The notes: a model not told the origin generated them from the sequence alone. Shown: positions 34,131 through 45,122, numbered from the stretch's first letter. The stretch is DNA of 64,000 bases from Gloeophyllum trabeum ATCC 11539 (GCF_000344685.1 NW_006920411.1:1328623-1392622), one strand, 5' to 3'. Made by a program: numbers and translations.

Positions 34131-35153
34131 TGCCGTCCAATGCCAATGGAATTAAACCCGTAGTCCGAGCGTGCACATGGCAATATCGGACTTCTATGCT
34201 CATGCCTCATGTCGGCAGAGAATATACTAGAGTTGGGACCCGTGGCATTGCCACTGGAGTCCAGAATCTTGTTTTAGGTGGTCATCAGTGGGTAGAATAC
34301 AGTCTAAGGCAAAGTTTTGTACGAATTTTTGGGATTATCCGGGGCTTTGTAGGCAAAGTTATGTCGGTCCTGACTCTCAGTCGGCCAGGACCTGTGTTGC
34401 TGTGCTCTAGATACAAATCCCGCTGTGTGCAAACCTCCACCCATGGTCATAACCTGAGATAGGAATAGATACATTACTGATATTTTAGTTTTACCCTTTG
34501 CAAGGACTGAATGATTCCATTCCCCATTCTCCAGCCAAAATCTGAGACACCCTGCTTAACTATCTGAGCCCATTTGAGTTTCCCAGTGTCTCATACAGCC
34601 CCTCCGTTCAACGTCCATTGGGCCAGGATATGTATACCACTTCCACTGGGAATGTCTGAGGAGGGTGCCAGTTACTTTCCTCATTCCCGTAACATCCCCA
34701 TTCCCTGTTGACTTCCCAAGCCCGGGGGTTGCCTTGTTTAGCCACCCTGTCCCCTCCTTGTTTCCCTGTTAGCACCTGTCTGTCGAACCGTGAGCCAGGA
34801 CACGCCCGCCACAGGAAGCACCACAGGAAAGGACTGGTGTGTCCATTTCGGGCGTCCCATGACTGCCTGCAGATGCATCACGTGGCCACACGTGGAGGCA
34901 CACCAGAAACCACGTGGGCATGATGCAAAGCATTTCGTTGTCCATCCATACTCAACAACTATAGTCACACTGTGACACATCACGTGATCCGATGCTCAGC
35001 CTCGCGCCACCCATTAGTAGCTTACACTTTGCAGTGCAGAGAGCTAGAGGTGATGGCTTATGTACATTAAAATGTATCTAAGTCTCGAAATATATACTAC
35101 ACAGTATTTGAATCAACTACAATAGATGGAAATAAGATTAAGTCAGATTATTC
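34131..35153. other. Gene-free spacer with CACGTG cluster
   Basis: About 1 kb between the Mutator-like element and the transposase relic. No supported ORF. Four CACGTG palindromes lie at 34879-34884, 34889-34894, 34911-34916 and 34981-34986. The rest is non-descript and AT-richer than the genes, consistent with old transposon-derived DNA. Confidence 0.5.
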
Positions 35154-36450
35154 TTAGTTTATGGAGGCTTTGTCGAGCTCCTCCATGATATTAGCAGGTA
35201 AGACTCGCTGGCCATGATATTTATGATTGGCCCAAGCAGCTTGTTTGCTGGATAGACCCCTGCAATATGCATCCATGAACCTGAGGGATCAAGTTGCAAA
35301 TCTAAACAGCGGCATCAGGAAGAGATTTAAGGGCTAGTGGATCGAGGAATGTGCACTTACCATTGCATTGTCTCGAGAGGGACTGAGTTCAGCACAGTGC
35401 ATGTTGTACTGAAGCTGTGCCATTGTTGGTAGGAACTTCTCCTGTTGATACTTGACCACATCCGCATGCTTGTGGCCATCGGCATACTGACCTGATGGTG
35501 TTTTTGTCCAGTGGTTAGTCCATCAGATGCATCCACCATTGTGCTGTATGAAGGGTGACCATCTCCTTTAGCTTGTACTTCTCCTTGATCTCTGGTCTCT
35601 GAAGGAAATGGACGATGTTGAGAGCCCTCACATATTTTCCTTGCAGATGCAGGTGGATCTCGCATTGCAAGGTCACCGTCCACCAGAAGGGAGACATTCC
35701 ATGTGCCATACAGATTCCACGGGAGATCATCGCAATCATCGATGAACAACCATGCCCATTTCTGGAGTTGTTTTGCAGCATGTGGACCCTTTTGGAATGC
35801 TTGCGCTGTGGCCAAGGAAGCTCCAATCCAAGTGAGTGGTTTCAGTGCTGGTTTTGTATGATTCCAGAGAAACACAACAGGTCATCCTCCTCAAACTTTT
35901 TATACCCTTTCCCTGACTTCCGATGTGGGTATAGGATTTCAGTGACATCCGCTAAGGCAGCCTTTGCATTCACAGGACATGGAGGAGCTTGATATCCCTC
36001 CGAGGAGTCATTCAGGTCCCTCAAGTCTGCCTCAGACTCCTCCTCCTCCAAGTTCACAGTTTCCTCTGCATTGAGGGGACATGGGTGAGGCTCCAATGTG
36101 TTGGTGCTCTCCTCCTCCAGATGCACAGGGATCTATTCCATAAGAAGAGGTGCCGGAATGGAACTGCCAGGTGTGGGAGCCGTGCTGTCACCAGCAACAT
36201 CAGGAAGGCTGTCTGCATTTGGCATATTCTCAGGCACCAATGTTCCCCAGGTTGGCTGCATTATCTCTCTGAAGACTCTGGCAAGGCATTTCAGAGGGCT
36301 TTCAGGCTGCTCCGGAATGGTGACACGGTCTACTGGTGCAACCTTTTTGAAGGTCAGTGTTGATTATGTATCCGCCCTTGACTTATGCTCACGTTCTCTT
36401 TATCATTATTCCATTTTGGTTTCTTTGACCTAATCCACCCTCCAAGGTTA
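35154..36450 (-). pseudogene. Decayed DDE-type transposase relative, catalytic core deleted
   Basis: Relic of a protein family that I associate with DDE-endonuclease transposons of agaricomycetes. Minus-strand reading gives KKPKWNNDKEN (near 36410-36450), an intron, VAPVDRVTIPEQPESPLKC, an in-frame stop at 36133-36135, LQKWAWLFIDDCDDLPWNLY, GTWNVSLLVDGDLA, a frameshift near 35670, EIHLHLQGKYVRALNIVHFL, WWMHLMD, a second frameshift near 35520, NHWTKTPSGQYADGHKHADV, then an intron with good splice signals (about 35282-35360) and RFMDAYCRGLSSKQAAWANH to the stop at 35154. The N-terminal region and the C-terminal tail are present, but the middle part that should carry the DDE residues is missing. 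It cannot make a working transposase. Confidence 0.75.
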
Positions 36451-36486
36451 ACTATAGCCTGACGGATTGAGCACTTGCATTTGGGC

Positions 36487-37654
36487 ATGAGCAGCAACCT
36501 TGATGTGTCCAGGACATCACATCTGCATATGCTGATAAGCCTCAAGGATTGTCTGACTCCGGAAATCACAGTTTCAATGTCCCTACCCACCTCATCCAGA
36601 GTCCGTTCAACATTGCACCCACACACCCCTATGCTAGGACTTTTCCAAAAGATTTATCAATTTAACTCCGGTCCTTCTAGTGTCTTTGAGGCCAGCGTGA
36701 ATCCCTATGATGATTTAGCTCTGAGGTCAGGCACTCCGGAGTGACTCAGGAAGCAACTTCGAGACAAATTAACTCTGGTGGCCGAGGGCACCTGTCTGGT
36801 TGTGGGTCATCCTTGCACCCAACTTCCAGTACTTACTCTCCTTGACCTCCATCAAATTACCGAGCTTGTGGATGTAAATCCATGACCATGAGGCCAGCAT
36901 CAGTCAGCAAGCAGCCAGAGTTAATTTGCAGTGTGATGGGAAGGCTCAGGACAGGTACCGACACGTCAGGACAACCTCTAGGAGCTAGGACAAGCATATG
37001 GAGGGATGAGGGAGTCGTATGGTGCATGGTATAGCGGTGGACGGGTGCTGAGCAGTCGATGGAGTTGCGGCGAGTATTTGTTATTTATCTCCAGGTGGTC
37101 ACAGGGTCATTGCTGTAGTATAAATGTATGATGTAAAGTAAAGTAAAAACAAGTTTGATCTTCACCATCTCAGCATATCAGAGTTACCATCTCAGCGACC
37201 CTCGAAGTTTGAAAGCATTGAACTTAGCGATTTACAACCAATCCTAGCTTTGCCAATAGGCCTGACTCATCAATTGAATTATCTCCGATGTCAAAATATT
37301 AGCTCCTGTGAGTATTACATAGCAAAATAAAATCAACCAAGTCTCTCTAGCAATTTTGATCCCGCAAGCATGATCCTACGCTAGGTGTCGGTGCTTGCGA
37401 CCTTTGTTTATTTTCAATTCTTCGGAGATAAATATTCTGGAGCTTCAATTTGTGTTTGTTTCAGGCGTCAAGGCTTTGTTTTATTTTTCTAGGTCTTCCT
37501 ATGGACTACCCTACGTTATCTTACTCCTCCTTTCCCCCTCACACTACTTTATACCCTTCAGTCGTCTCAGACCGCCTCCACCCATACCACTGGGTGTGTT
37601 GGGTTATTTCCCCTTGGTCTTTGGTGTCTGTTGTGTGTCAGTGCATATCAACGT
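36487..37654. repeat. Left arm of a large palindrome
   Basis: It reads as the reverse complement of 38275-38833 followed by 40034-40630. Anchor matches: GCTGATAAGCC at 36531 against 40573-40583; ATTTAACTCCGGTCCTTCTA near 36660 against 40436-40455; GGTATAGCGGTGG near 37030 against about 40070; the 29 bp match 37240-37268 against 38646-38674; GGTCTTTGGTGT near 37617 against about 38303. The left arm has many TG/CA where the right arm has CG, so it has decayed by CpG transition. The outer edge is approximate. No coding content is supported. Confidence 0.85.
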
Positions 37655-38274
37655 GTCCCGCCGCGGTTGTGGCGGGGTATCTTATTTCGACATCTGCTAA
37701 GGCAATATTGACTAGATTGAAGTTTGGCTTCTGATAGAAGTTCCTAATTTGTATTTAGATCAATTCCTCGGAAGCAGATTTGGCAAATATGGCCTGCTTG
37801 GGGAGGAGATACACAAGTTTTGCTAGAATGTCACGCTGCTCTAATTAGTGTGACAAAAATGATCACATGATAATAGTCGAGTATGGAGTCGCCTATCTTA
37901 TATGTAGATACTTTGTATGCTTGTGAGCGTTACACAGGTCACGGTCACCGCTCCTGCTCTCGACGGTGACGATGTGCTTGCTCAAGTGCGCTGTATGGGC
38001 TCTACATAGCCTGCCTTTTGTTTTTTTGGGCTCTAGTGTATGCACATTTTACTGGGATTACTGCTCACTGCATTGGGTTACCCGAATCACGTTGCTGGTG
38101 CTCCTAATCTTCGGGGGTCCGGGTACCGCTATCAGTACCGGCCTAAGCAATACAAGCAAGAGCAGAAGCAGCATCCAAGCTGGAATGAAGAAATCAATGG
38201 GCCTTCCCATATGCGATTACCTGAACCATGTCGCGGGTGCTTCTAGTCTGCGGGAGTTTTGGGTATGCCCAGTG
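37655..38274. other. Spacer of the palindrome
   Basis: About 620 bases between the inner ends of the two arms. No supported gene. It holds a diverged direct repeat (38078-38125 and 38217-38265) described separately. Confidence 0.6.
38078..38265 (+). repeat. Diverged direct repeat inside the palindrome spacer
   Basis: TTACCCGAATCACGTTGCTG.. (38078-38125) and TTACCTGAACCATGTCGCGG.. (38217-38265) are about 48 bases each, clearly alike, and about 139 bases apart. Confidence 0.65.
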
Positions 38275-38299
38275 GCGGTGATAGGCACTAACACACGAC

Positions 38300-40033
38300 A
38301 ACACCAAAGACCAAAAAGAAATAAAACCTAAAACACCCAGCGGTATGGGTGTAGGCGGTCTAAGGCGATTGAAGGGTAATATTTAAGTTCGAAGGGAGGG
38401 GGAGAAGTTAGACGCCGTAGGGTAGCCCGTAGGAAAACCTAAAACAAACAAAATCTTGAGGCCTGAAACAAACAGTATAGCGATTCTCCGGAGTATTTAT
38501 CTCCGAAGTTCGCCAGTAGCCCGGGTGGGGAGTTCCACTGAACCCAAACAATAGTCTCGTGCCTACAGACGCTTGGTGAATTTTATACTTTAAATCCGGA
38601 GCTTACTTGGATCGATATGTGATGGCGGAGTTATCTAGTTTCGACGAGTCAGGCCTATTGGCAAAGCTAGGATTGATTGTAGACGCTAAGTCCGCCGCGA
38701 AGGGACTCCGAGGGTCGCTGAGACGATAATTCTGGTACGCTGAGAGGGTGAAGTACAAAACTTGCATTTTCCACTACGCTCCATACATTTTTATGCTATT
38801 GGAATGGTTTTGCGCCCGCCCGGAGTTAAATAANNNNNNNNNNNNNNNNNNNNNNNNNNNNNNNNNNNNNNNNNNNNNNNNNNNNNNNNNNNNNNNNNNN
38901 NNNNNNNNNNNNNNNNNNNNNNNNNNNNNNNNNNNNNNNNNNNNNNNNNNNNNNNNNNNNNNNNNNNNNNNNNNNNNNNNNNNNNNNNNNNNNNNNNNNN
39001 NNNNNNNNNNNNNNNNNNNNNNNNNNNNNNNNNNNNNNNNNNNNNNNNNNNNNNNNNNNNNNNNNNNNNNNNNNNNNNNNNNNNNNNNNNNNNNNNNNNN
39101 NNNNNNNNNNNNNNNNNNNNNNNNNNNNNNNNNNNNNNNNNNNNNNNNNNNNNNNNNNNNNNNNNNNNNNNNNNNNNNNNNNNNNNNNNNNNNNNNNNNN
39201 NNNNNNNNNNNNNNNNNNNNNNNNNNNNNNNNNNNNNNNNNNNNNNNNNNNNNNNNNNNNNNNNNNNNNNNNNNNNNNNNNNNNNNNNNNNNNNNNNNNN
39301 NNNNNNNNNNNNNNNNNNNNNNNNNNNNNNNNNNNNNNNNNNNNNNNNNNNNNNNNNNNNNNNNNNNNNNNNNNNNNNNNNNNNNNNNNNNNNNNNNNNN
39401 NNNNNNNNNNNNNNNNNNNNNNNNNNNNNNNNNNNNNNNNNNNNNNNNNNNNNNNNNNNNNNNNNNNNNNNNNNNNNNNNNNNNNNNNNNNNNNNNNNNN
39501 NNAACACCAAAGACCAAAAGAATAAACCTAAAACACCCAGCGGTATGGGTGTAGGCGGTCTAAGGCGATTGAAGGGTAATATTTAAGTTCGAAGGGAGGG
39601 GGAGAAGTTAGACGCCGTAGGGTAGCCCGTAGGAAAACCTAAAACAAACAAAATCTTGAGGCCTGAAACAAACAGTATAGCGATTCTCCGGAGTATTTAT
39701 CTCCGAAGTTCGCCAGTAGCCCGGGTGGGGAGTTCCACTGAACCCAAACAATAGTCTCGTGCCTACAGACGCTTGGTGAATTTTATACTTTAAATCCGGA
39801 GCTTACTTGGATCGATATGTGATGGCGGAGTTATCTAGTTTCGACGAGTCAGGCCTATTGGCAAAGCTAGGATTGATTGTAGACGCTAAGTCCGCCGCGA
39901 AGGGACTCCGAGGGTCGCTGAGACGATAATTCTGGTACGCTGAGAGGGTGAAGTACAAAACTTGCATTTTCCACTACGCTCCATACATTTTTATGCTATT
40001 GGAATGGTTTTGCGCCCGCCCGGAGTTAAATAA
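38300..40033. repeat. Identical ~530 bp blocks on both sides of the gap
   Basis: 38300-38833 and 39503-40033 are the same sequence. From 38341/39541 onward they are identical base for base at an offset of exactly 1,200. Before that they differ only in homopolymer A runs (three bases in total). The first copy stops at the first N and the second starts after the last N. Confidence 0.95.
38834..39502. other. Assembly gap (669 N)
   Basis: A run of N. Any reading frames through it are meaningless. Because its two flanks are the same sequence, the real gap is probably zero or negative in length. Confidence 1.
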
Positions 40034-40779
40034 CGAATATGCTCCGCATCCCACACAATTACTCAGCCTTTGCCCACCGCTATACCATGTCCCATACGAT
40101 CCTGCCGTGTCCTAGAGGTAGCCTCGACGCGTCAATGTTCGCTTGAAGTGCCTCATCACGCGGTACTGCAGGCTGATCACGTGCGGATTAGCTCCGGCCG
40201 CTTGCTGACTGATACGTTCCGTCCGGCCGTCGATTTACGTCCGCTGACTCGGTCGCTTTGACGGACACGAAGGGGCGTGATGACTGGGGAGTGGCAATAC
40301 CAATGACTCACTGCGACGTGGACCTCCGCCGTTCCCGGAGATAATTAGTCACAAAGGTATTCTTCCGGGTGACTTCGGAGCATCTGGCTGCGGAGATAAA
40401 TTGTATCGGTGATCTGCGCCTGCCATGAGGACGTTAGAAGGTCCGGAATTAAATCCAGAACCCTTCGTCAGTTACTTGTAGCATACGAGGTTCGACAGGT
40501 GGTGTCGAATAAACTTTGGAGGGCATGTATGATGTGTCAAATTCGCAACTTCGGGGGTCAGAAGATCGCTGGGGCTTATCAGCGGCCTTGGTGATAGCAG
40601 CAGCACCAGGGATGTCACCTGTCTTGCTCCAAGGTCAGTCCTAGCACCATCTCCCTTACTTATCTGTACACTAGGGATGGAAGGGCATCGACATGCCTTT
40701 GTGTGCGCTCCTTTGCTTGCAGCTGTGCTTGTCCCCATACCAGTGCACCTTCGCCTTGCACCACACCTAGCATCTGGCA

Positions 40780-40983
40780 TCTACATCTAGCACCTTATGC
40801 CTCAGACCTCGCACCGCACCTCACACCACACCTTGTACTGCACCTGGCACCACCCCTGGCACCTGGCACCTGGCACCTTACTGCACCTTACCGCACCTTA
40901 CTGCACCTTACCGCACCTTACTGCACCTTACCGCACCTTACCACACCTTACTGCACCTTATGCACCTTACCGACCTTACCTTT
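40780..40983 (+). repeat. 10 bp minisatellite, CACCTTACYG units
   Basis: A tandem array with unit CACCTTACTG or CACCTTACCG. The cleanest run is about 40874-40975 with roughly ten units, and degenerate CACCTGGCAC / CACCACACCT units lie to its left. It begins about 150 bases beyond the outer end of the palindrome's right arm. It has open frames only because the unit lacks stop codons in some phases. Confidence 0.9.
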
Positions 40984-41438
40984 CCTTTCCTTAACTTACC
41001 CTACTGCACCACACCACAGTGCACTGAGCATTGCTCACTTGCTCCCCCACCTGCTTGCACCTGCTACCTGTGCCCTCTTGGATACACTGGTGTTCTCCGG
41101 CCCCCAAAAGTGCTCAACACTGCTCCGCTACGTATCTTCCTAACTTCCCTTTTTGACTTCGCTAACTCTGTCCTCCCGACTCCTAGAGTTTGGGAGATCC
41201 CCGGCTTCACCGGTTTGCGTCGTCGGGACACCTAGTTTCTGGGAGTCCCGGCTCAGTCGCAATCTCCAAACTCCCGCTAGGGGGCCCGTTCTCGGCGGGA
41301 AGTCCTTCAGGCTTTCTCCCGTAATGCAATGTGCCCACATCACGTGTGACCGGCTAGTGGGAGGAATGCAAGCTCAGGCTGTAGACATGATGTATAGGTA
41401 GCTTCGCGACAGGGCATTGACACCACAAAAAAATGATA

Positions 41439-41522
41439 TGACCGCGGCAGGGGTCGAACCTGCAATCTCCTGATGTAAACACATGATCGTAGTCAGACGC
41501 GATGCCATTTCGCCACGCGGCC
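41439..41522 (-). tRNA. tRNA-Arg(ACG) with intron
   Basis: On the minus strand: acceptor GGCCGCG pairs with CGCGGTC, discriminator A; D-arm GGCGAAATGGCATCGCGTC; T-arm GCAGGTTCGACCCCTGC; anticodon ACG in loop CTACGA-A, split after position 37 by a 12 nt intron (TCATGTGTTTAC). Its acceptor is better paired than that of the copy at 18234. It lies about 90 bases upstream of the divergent RTP1 start. Confidence 0.95.
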
Positions 41523-41612
41523 ATACTCACGTAATTACTACGTCGTGATACAATAGGACGCGACAACATCCGAGGTGATGGTCTCCGGTCCGCACTCGCT
41601 CAGGCCTACATC

Positions 41613-44600
41613 ATGTCCATACGAGAGGATTCCTTCACAGCTCTGCTATCAGCAGGCAGGCTCTTATTGGAGTCGCAGAAGACTCAGACTACCTCGGATC
41701 TTAGAGAGGTGCTCCTCAAGCGACTGGTCGAATATTACGGCAAGCTAGGCATTGAAGATGTAGCCCACCAGCTTGAGCGATCTCCACTGGATGAACTCAA
41801 GCTGCGGACAGCCGAGGAGGCCTTGAATATCATATCTCGAATCGATAGAGTAATGCGCGGAGATGCTGAAGGTCTTGAGCGTAGCGACGAAGGATCATAT
41901 GAAGGATCGCGTCCGACTGATGCATCTCAAACCGAGGCCATAGGGTCGAGGGATTTGGCTCAAATACGCACCCTCATATCAATCGTCTTCAAGTGGGGCA
42001 TTGTGCCTCTTGTCTCCCGTGTTTCAGCTACTTGGCAAATTCAACCTTCACGAGCAGGAGCAAGTATCATCGATCTCACGAATACTCCCCAAGAGTATGA
42101 ATTACTGTCGTCCCTCCTTACCAGAGTCTTGTCCATGCTATTTCCAAACGGCGTGCATGCTTCGCTATCATCCAGTATGGTATGTGCTATAATTCTTGAA
42201 CGCCACCTGATCGATGCCTTGGTCTGCTCCTTAACCCTTGGCTGGCTTCCGAAAACTTTGTCTTCTGAGTCAACCCCAACTGTGGATAGTGTCAGGCCTC
42301 CTATCATGCGCTTACTTTCCGTGTACGTCCGGCTTGCCTGCTTGCTTGGGCATTGTGCTCACGGTGACTACACTGCTGAGCAGACTGCCTCCTTCTCGCA
42401 CAATCGAGGCCCTGGGATCCGTGCTTGCCTTCACTCCACCACTTCCCCGGCATGTCATCAAGGTCTGCAGTTCGTTGCTCAGTCAACAACTTCTTCGTCG
42501 AGATGGCGTCAGGGCGCTCTTCATGGCCATCTTTACCGAAGAAGAGCTGTCCGGAGAGAGTGCCCCTCTAGTTAAACTGGAGCGCGTCTCTAGAATATTG
42601 CGTTCTATACCAGCGCAAATTCAGCCGGAGGTATGTTTGCCGTCGTATACCACTGCGTTGCCGCTGCTTATCTTCTTGTAGGACTATTTTTCGAACATCA
42701 GTGACCAGATCATTAGGATGTTCGTGCCAGATGGAGCTCCTTCCCCTCCTCCCTATATCCAGGCGTCAGCCTTTTTCCTTTCTCAGAGCCTGGAGCAGGA
42801 AGCTGTACCGAACTATGCTTCGGCTGCGAATACCATGTTGCAGATTTTGCACCGTCCGTTTTCTGGACAGACAGACTTTGAGGGGCCTCGCGATACCATT
42901 GGCACGACATTCATGCTCACACCTCGGATTGCTCTATCAGTCCTGGTTAAGATTGTCTCCAATATTGATCCCTCGCCTCTCGTTTTAACCAAGATCCTTT
43001 CGCCAATTATCTCTTCATTGTATGCCATCTTAGAGTGCCTAGAATCAAAGAAAACGTCTGATCCCGGGCTCAAGGAAGCTGTTCGTAATCTTCTGAGAAC
43101 TTGGGGGCGAGTGATCAGCGCTACGGAGGGTTTGGAAACGCTCTGGTCTATCGTCTCGGGCGACGGGGGATACTGGCAAGTAGATCTGAGTGGAGAGATA
43201 GTGAGGATAGAGAGGTGCGCACCCCTACAGGACCCGGCCGGCTGGATACCCATCTTCCCCTCTCCAGATCGAATGTCCTACCCTCGCTTTCCCTGCTCAC
43301 AACAGAGGATCTCAAGCACTTAGACGACGATCACACTTCTGGCGTGGATACGAATATATTCGGTCTGCACCCAGACCCGCCGGTTTTCGTTGCGTTCATC
43401 CAGTCCATCAATCGAAGTGACATTACATCGGATATGTTCGTCCGCCTTCTGGATGCCTATCAAGAGTCGAAGAGCGCAGAAGACGCAGATCCAATGCGGT
43501 AAGTCGTCGTGTCCCTCTTAAACGAGGAGAGTGATCTTAGAAGCGCTGCAGCACATTGTTATACCTGCAACTGGTCAACCGCATGCAGTTGGTAGTATCA
43601 TCTAGCGCACCGACTCGCATGCTGTCTGACCATCAGCGCGCCCTTGCTTTCGTGAAGCATGCGCTAGAGGCTGCCTCGCCTTTCGTCAACGGTAAACGGG
43701 AAATACGGAAGCCAAGACAACCCGACAGTCATGGTCTAACACTTGAGGACTTGCGAATAGTACCGCAAGAGGATGAAGATGATGTTGGCGAGTCAGATGG
43801 TCCATCCGAAACATCTATGGATGAAGAAATGACAGTCACGGCAATCAACCTTCTTTTGTCCCTGCTCGAAGGTGTGGTATCTGTATGCCCCTGCACTCGA
43901 TGCACGCTGACGTAGATATAGGGAACGAAGACCTTTCGGCAAGGACAGCTCCCGTCTTAACTGAAATATTTTCTCTCTTGGAATCCTTGGTCAACAGCGA
44001 GTCTGATACGACTCGCCGGTTAGCAAGTGAGGCTAGATTGGTGATGACAGCACGCCTAGCTTCAACATCAGCCGATACGCAACCTCGTAGGAGGGACCAG
44101 CATGAAACACAAGAGGATCCGCGAGAAACATATCAGAAAGCACTCAAGTTGCTTCAAGATCCGATCCTTCCTGTTCGCGCTCATGGTCTACTGCTTCTGC
44201 GTCAACTCGTATCTCCGCCACGAGACAGTAGTACGGGATCGGGTAGGCCACCCGTCGACAAGGCTTTGGTGCCTGCTGTTCTGGACATCTTCTTGCAAGC
44301 CATCCGCGATGAAGAATCGTACATCTTCCTGAATGGCGTGCAGGGTCTGTCTGCAATGGTCGATGGCTTCGGGAAAGAGGTGCTTAGAGGTTTGTTTAAG
44401 ATATACACGCATGGTTTGGACGGTCTATCCACCGGTGATCTTACTCAACACGATGTTGATGTCCGCACGAGAGTGGGTGAAGCCCTCAGCCAGGTAATAC
44501 AGAGATGCGGCGAAGCGCTACCGAGTTATGGTGAGTTGCGTGAGTTCTACAATGACCATCGTCTCAACTATTTTGGGCAGCCGATATCCTCATCCCTCCG

Positions 44601-45077
44601 CTGTTCAACGTTGTCAGGAATGCCTCTTTACCAACAGCGATTCGAACGTCCGCACTATCACTCTTAGCCACCTGCATAAAGACGAGCACCCTTGCCCTTC
44701 TCCTGTACCTGGAAGACCTGTGTTCGGCAATGGTGGATCTCCTGCAACTAGAAGGCAAAGCGGTTGTTATGCCGCAAGTTGAAAACGAACGTGAACCGGT
44801 CGACACCATGGATACAAATCCCACGAGCAAACAGAGCAAGCTCCCTCCGTTCCGGCGCGCTGCCCTACATCTGCTTTCCTTGCTCTTGAAGGCGTCTACG
44901 GAGCGCATCTACGATCTAGGCAGGGATGCAAATATCTTCCCGAGCACACTAGTGACGCGTACTAGGAATACTTTGCGGTATATATCGTCTACGGATGAGG
45001 ATGCAGTGGTGAGAGTGATGGCTTGGGAAACACTAGACCAGTTGAATAGCCTCGGGGAGGCAATGATAGGCATCTAA
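41613..45077 (+). CDS. RTP1: RNA polymerase II assembly factor RTP1 / TANGO6-like HEAT-repeat protein
   Basis: A long alpha-helical (HEAT/armadillo-like) protein related to yeast Rtp1 and animal TANGO6/TMCO7, needed for nuclear import of RNA polymerase II. It starts MSIREDSFTALLSAGRLLLE. Blocks across spliced exons: IRTLISIVFKWGIVPLVSRV; LPRHVIKVCSSLLSQQLLRR; ISDQIIRMFVPDGAPSPPPY; TMLQILHRPFSGQTDFEGPR; LTLEDLRIVPQEDEDDVGE; the RTP1 C1-like block YQKALKLLQDPILPVRAHGL, LLLRQLVSPPRD, AIRDEESYIFLNGVQGLSAM, LFKIYTHGLDG, RVGEALSQVIQRCGEALPSY; and the C2-like block ILIPPLFNVVRNASLPTAIR, ending LNSLGEAMIGI. About six introns. It looks complete. The family call is from these conserved blocks; detailed function is from yeast knowledge. 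Confidence 0.9.
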
Positions 45078-45122
45078 TACGGAGTGGAAAGGTTAGACTG
45101 CCATCCGTTAGGTACATGTGTG

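Larger units (their letters stand above)
38275..40630. repeat. Right arm of the palindrome (split by an assembly gap)
   Basis: Reverse complement of the left arm. The first part is 38275-38833; after the gap the same sequence is repeated (39503-40033) and then continues as 40034-40630. If the gap and one copy are removed, the arm from 38275 to the anchor at 40583 is about 1,110 bases, against about 1,120 in the left arm (36531-37654). It is CpG-rich and contains a recurring CGGAGWTAAWT-like motif in both orientations (for example near 39689, 40021, 40337, 40396 and 40441). Confidence 0.85.

Noticed and set aside
36529..37700. Palindrome as a CRISPR-like array or prokaryotic element
   Set aside because: This is a eukaryotic nuclear region; there are no regularly spaced short repeats with unique spacers.
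37395..37734. Hydrophobic ~100-codon plus-strand frames
   Set aside because: They lie in the left palindrome arm and have no counterpart frame in the better-kept right arm.
38748..39554. Long open frames across the assembly gap
   Set aside because: They consist almost wholly of unknown residues from the N run and carry no information.
40703..41143. 146-codon frame rich in Leu-Thr-Ala-Pro-Tyr
   Set aside because: It is only the translation of the 10 bp minisatellite, which lacks stops in this phase.
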